DNA of 6,339 nucleotides, taken from the NCBI GenBank assembly GCA_030838885.1, contig JAUZEU010000836.1, positions 1 through 6,339 on the forward strand, read 5' to 3'. Source of the DNA: Bryobacterales bacterium. GTDB lineage: Bacteria > Acidobacteriota > Terriglobia > Bryobacterales > Bryobacteraceae. The stretch's first letter is position 1, and the number at the start of each line of letters is the position of its first letter. A program made the translations under genes and the position numbers. This document shows, piece by piece, positions 5,848-6,339 of the stretch. Below the pieces are notes generated by a model. It saw only the letters and a program-made list of their open reading frames with translations, was not told the DNA's origin and searched no databases.

Positions 5848-6339
5848 AGATGGCGGTCAGTTCGTCTGTCGGGATATATCCGTTCGCTCCGAGTGGGTCG
5901 ACGTAGGTATAGGTGCGCCCTGAGGGCGTGTTACGAACTTCCTTCGACCAGTCGATGCCGAGCGCGGAGTAGATGGTGGCCATCACGTTCTCGATACGCG
6001 GCTGTTGCTTGTGATTCCAACCAGTCTCGACACACTTGGCGCCATCTTTATCGCTGGCGCCGATGATCGCGCCGCCTTTCACCCCCGCACCCGCAAACAT
6101 GGCCGGGAAGCAGTGCTTGTGGTGGTCCCGGCCCGCCATAAAGTTGAGCGGCCCCGGAGTGCGCCCGAATTCTCCCATGCAAACCACAAGCGTTTCATCC
6201 AGCAGCGTTTTGCCCTTTGCGGAAGGTGAAGGCGTGGCGGCGAGGTCCTCAATCAGGCTCGCCAGAGCCGGATCCATTTCTTTAATGAGGACGTAGTGAT
6301 TGGTCTTCGCGGAAGTGGTCCAAATCTCGCGATGGTGAT
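5840..6339 (-). CDS. DUF1501 family protein, C-terminal part (partial)
   Basis: The gene enters from beyond the right edge. The minus-strand frame is open from base 6337 to the TAG at 5840-5842 and gives 165 C-terminal residues. The ATG at 6277 is internal, because coding sequence continues before it (HHREIWTTSAKTNHYVLIKE). Hallmarks of DUF1501, a family of the alkaline phosphatase/sulfatase superfamily common in Acidobacteria and Planctomycetes, are LDETLVVCMGEFGRTP (visible residues 46-61) and GRDHHKHCFPAMFAGAGVKGG (69-89). GEFGRTP and GRDHH carry likely metal-site residues. The specific reaction of DUF1501 proteins is not established. These proteins often have an export signal, but the N-terminus is outside the window. 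The 3' end overlaps the SUMF1-like gene by 8 bases, so the two form an operon. Confidence 0.9.
   Translation of the reverse strand, partial: HHREIWTTSAKTNHYVLIKEMDPALASLIEDLAATPSPSAKGKTLLDETLVVCMGEFGRTPGPLNFMAGRDHHKHCFPAMFAGAGVKGGAIIGASDKDGAKCVETGWNHKQQPRIENVMATIYSALGIDWSKEVRNTPSGRTYTYVDPLGANGYIPTDELTAIYG

Noticed and set aside
5705..6296. Several plus-strand frames of 72-86 codons opposite the DUF1501 and SUMF1-like genes
   Set aside because: They are Arg/Ser-rich shadow translations of two clearly conserved minus-strand genes.

Overview
The window looks like a chromosomal segment from an acidobacterium, most likely the Solibacter/Bryobacter type. The grounds are an Oar-like TonB-dependent receptor with the LPLNGRNF plug motif, a DUF1501 protein, a secreted SUMF1-fold protein and an NHL propeller protein, in moderately high-GC DNA. 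The assignment rests on gene families, not on a marker gene. No rRNA, tRNA, CRISPR array, insertion sequence or attachment site was seen.

Layout: Bases 1-227 are a leader region. It may hold the last codons of an upstream gene (1-75) and a candidate promoter with a CAGAG/CTCTG operator-like cluster. Bases 228-3491 (+) encode a complete 1087-residue outer-membrane receptor with an N-terminal carboxypeptidase-regulatory-like domain. Bases 3492-3598 carry a perfect 11-bp hairpin. Bases 3599-4018 (+) hold an unrecognised 139-codon reading frame that may be a gene remnant. Bases 3997-4938 (+) encode a six-bladed NHL propeller protein. Its best family resemblance is to the peptidyl-alpha-hydroxyglycine lyase (PAL) fold, and the PAL-type His/Tyr/Arg set appears to be present. 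Bases 4939-5058 are the gap between convergent genes. Bases 5059-5847 (-) encode an exported SUMF1/FGE-fold protein. Bases 5840-6339 (-) are the C-terminal part of a DUF1501 protein that runs off the window and overlaps the SUMF1 gene by 8 bases.

How they fit together: the receptor appears to be its own transcription unit. The minus-strand pair (DUF1501 then SUMF1-like) is a translationally coupled operon that converges on the NHL gene. All confidently identified products are predicted to be exported or in the envelope, except that the DUF1501 N-terminus is not visible. A joint role in nutrient capture or processing outside the cytoplasm is possible, but nothing in the sequence fixes a substrate. 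The most unusual points are the PAL-like active-site residues in the NHL protein, the loss of both copper-binding cysteines in the SUMF1-like protein, a near-consensus promoter lying on the NHL start codon, and an operator-like repeat cluster at the receptor promoter.
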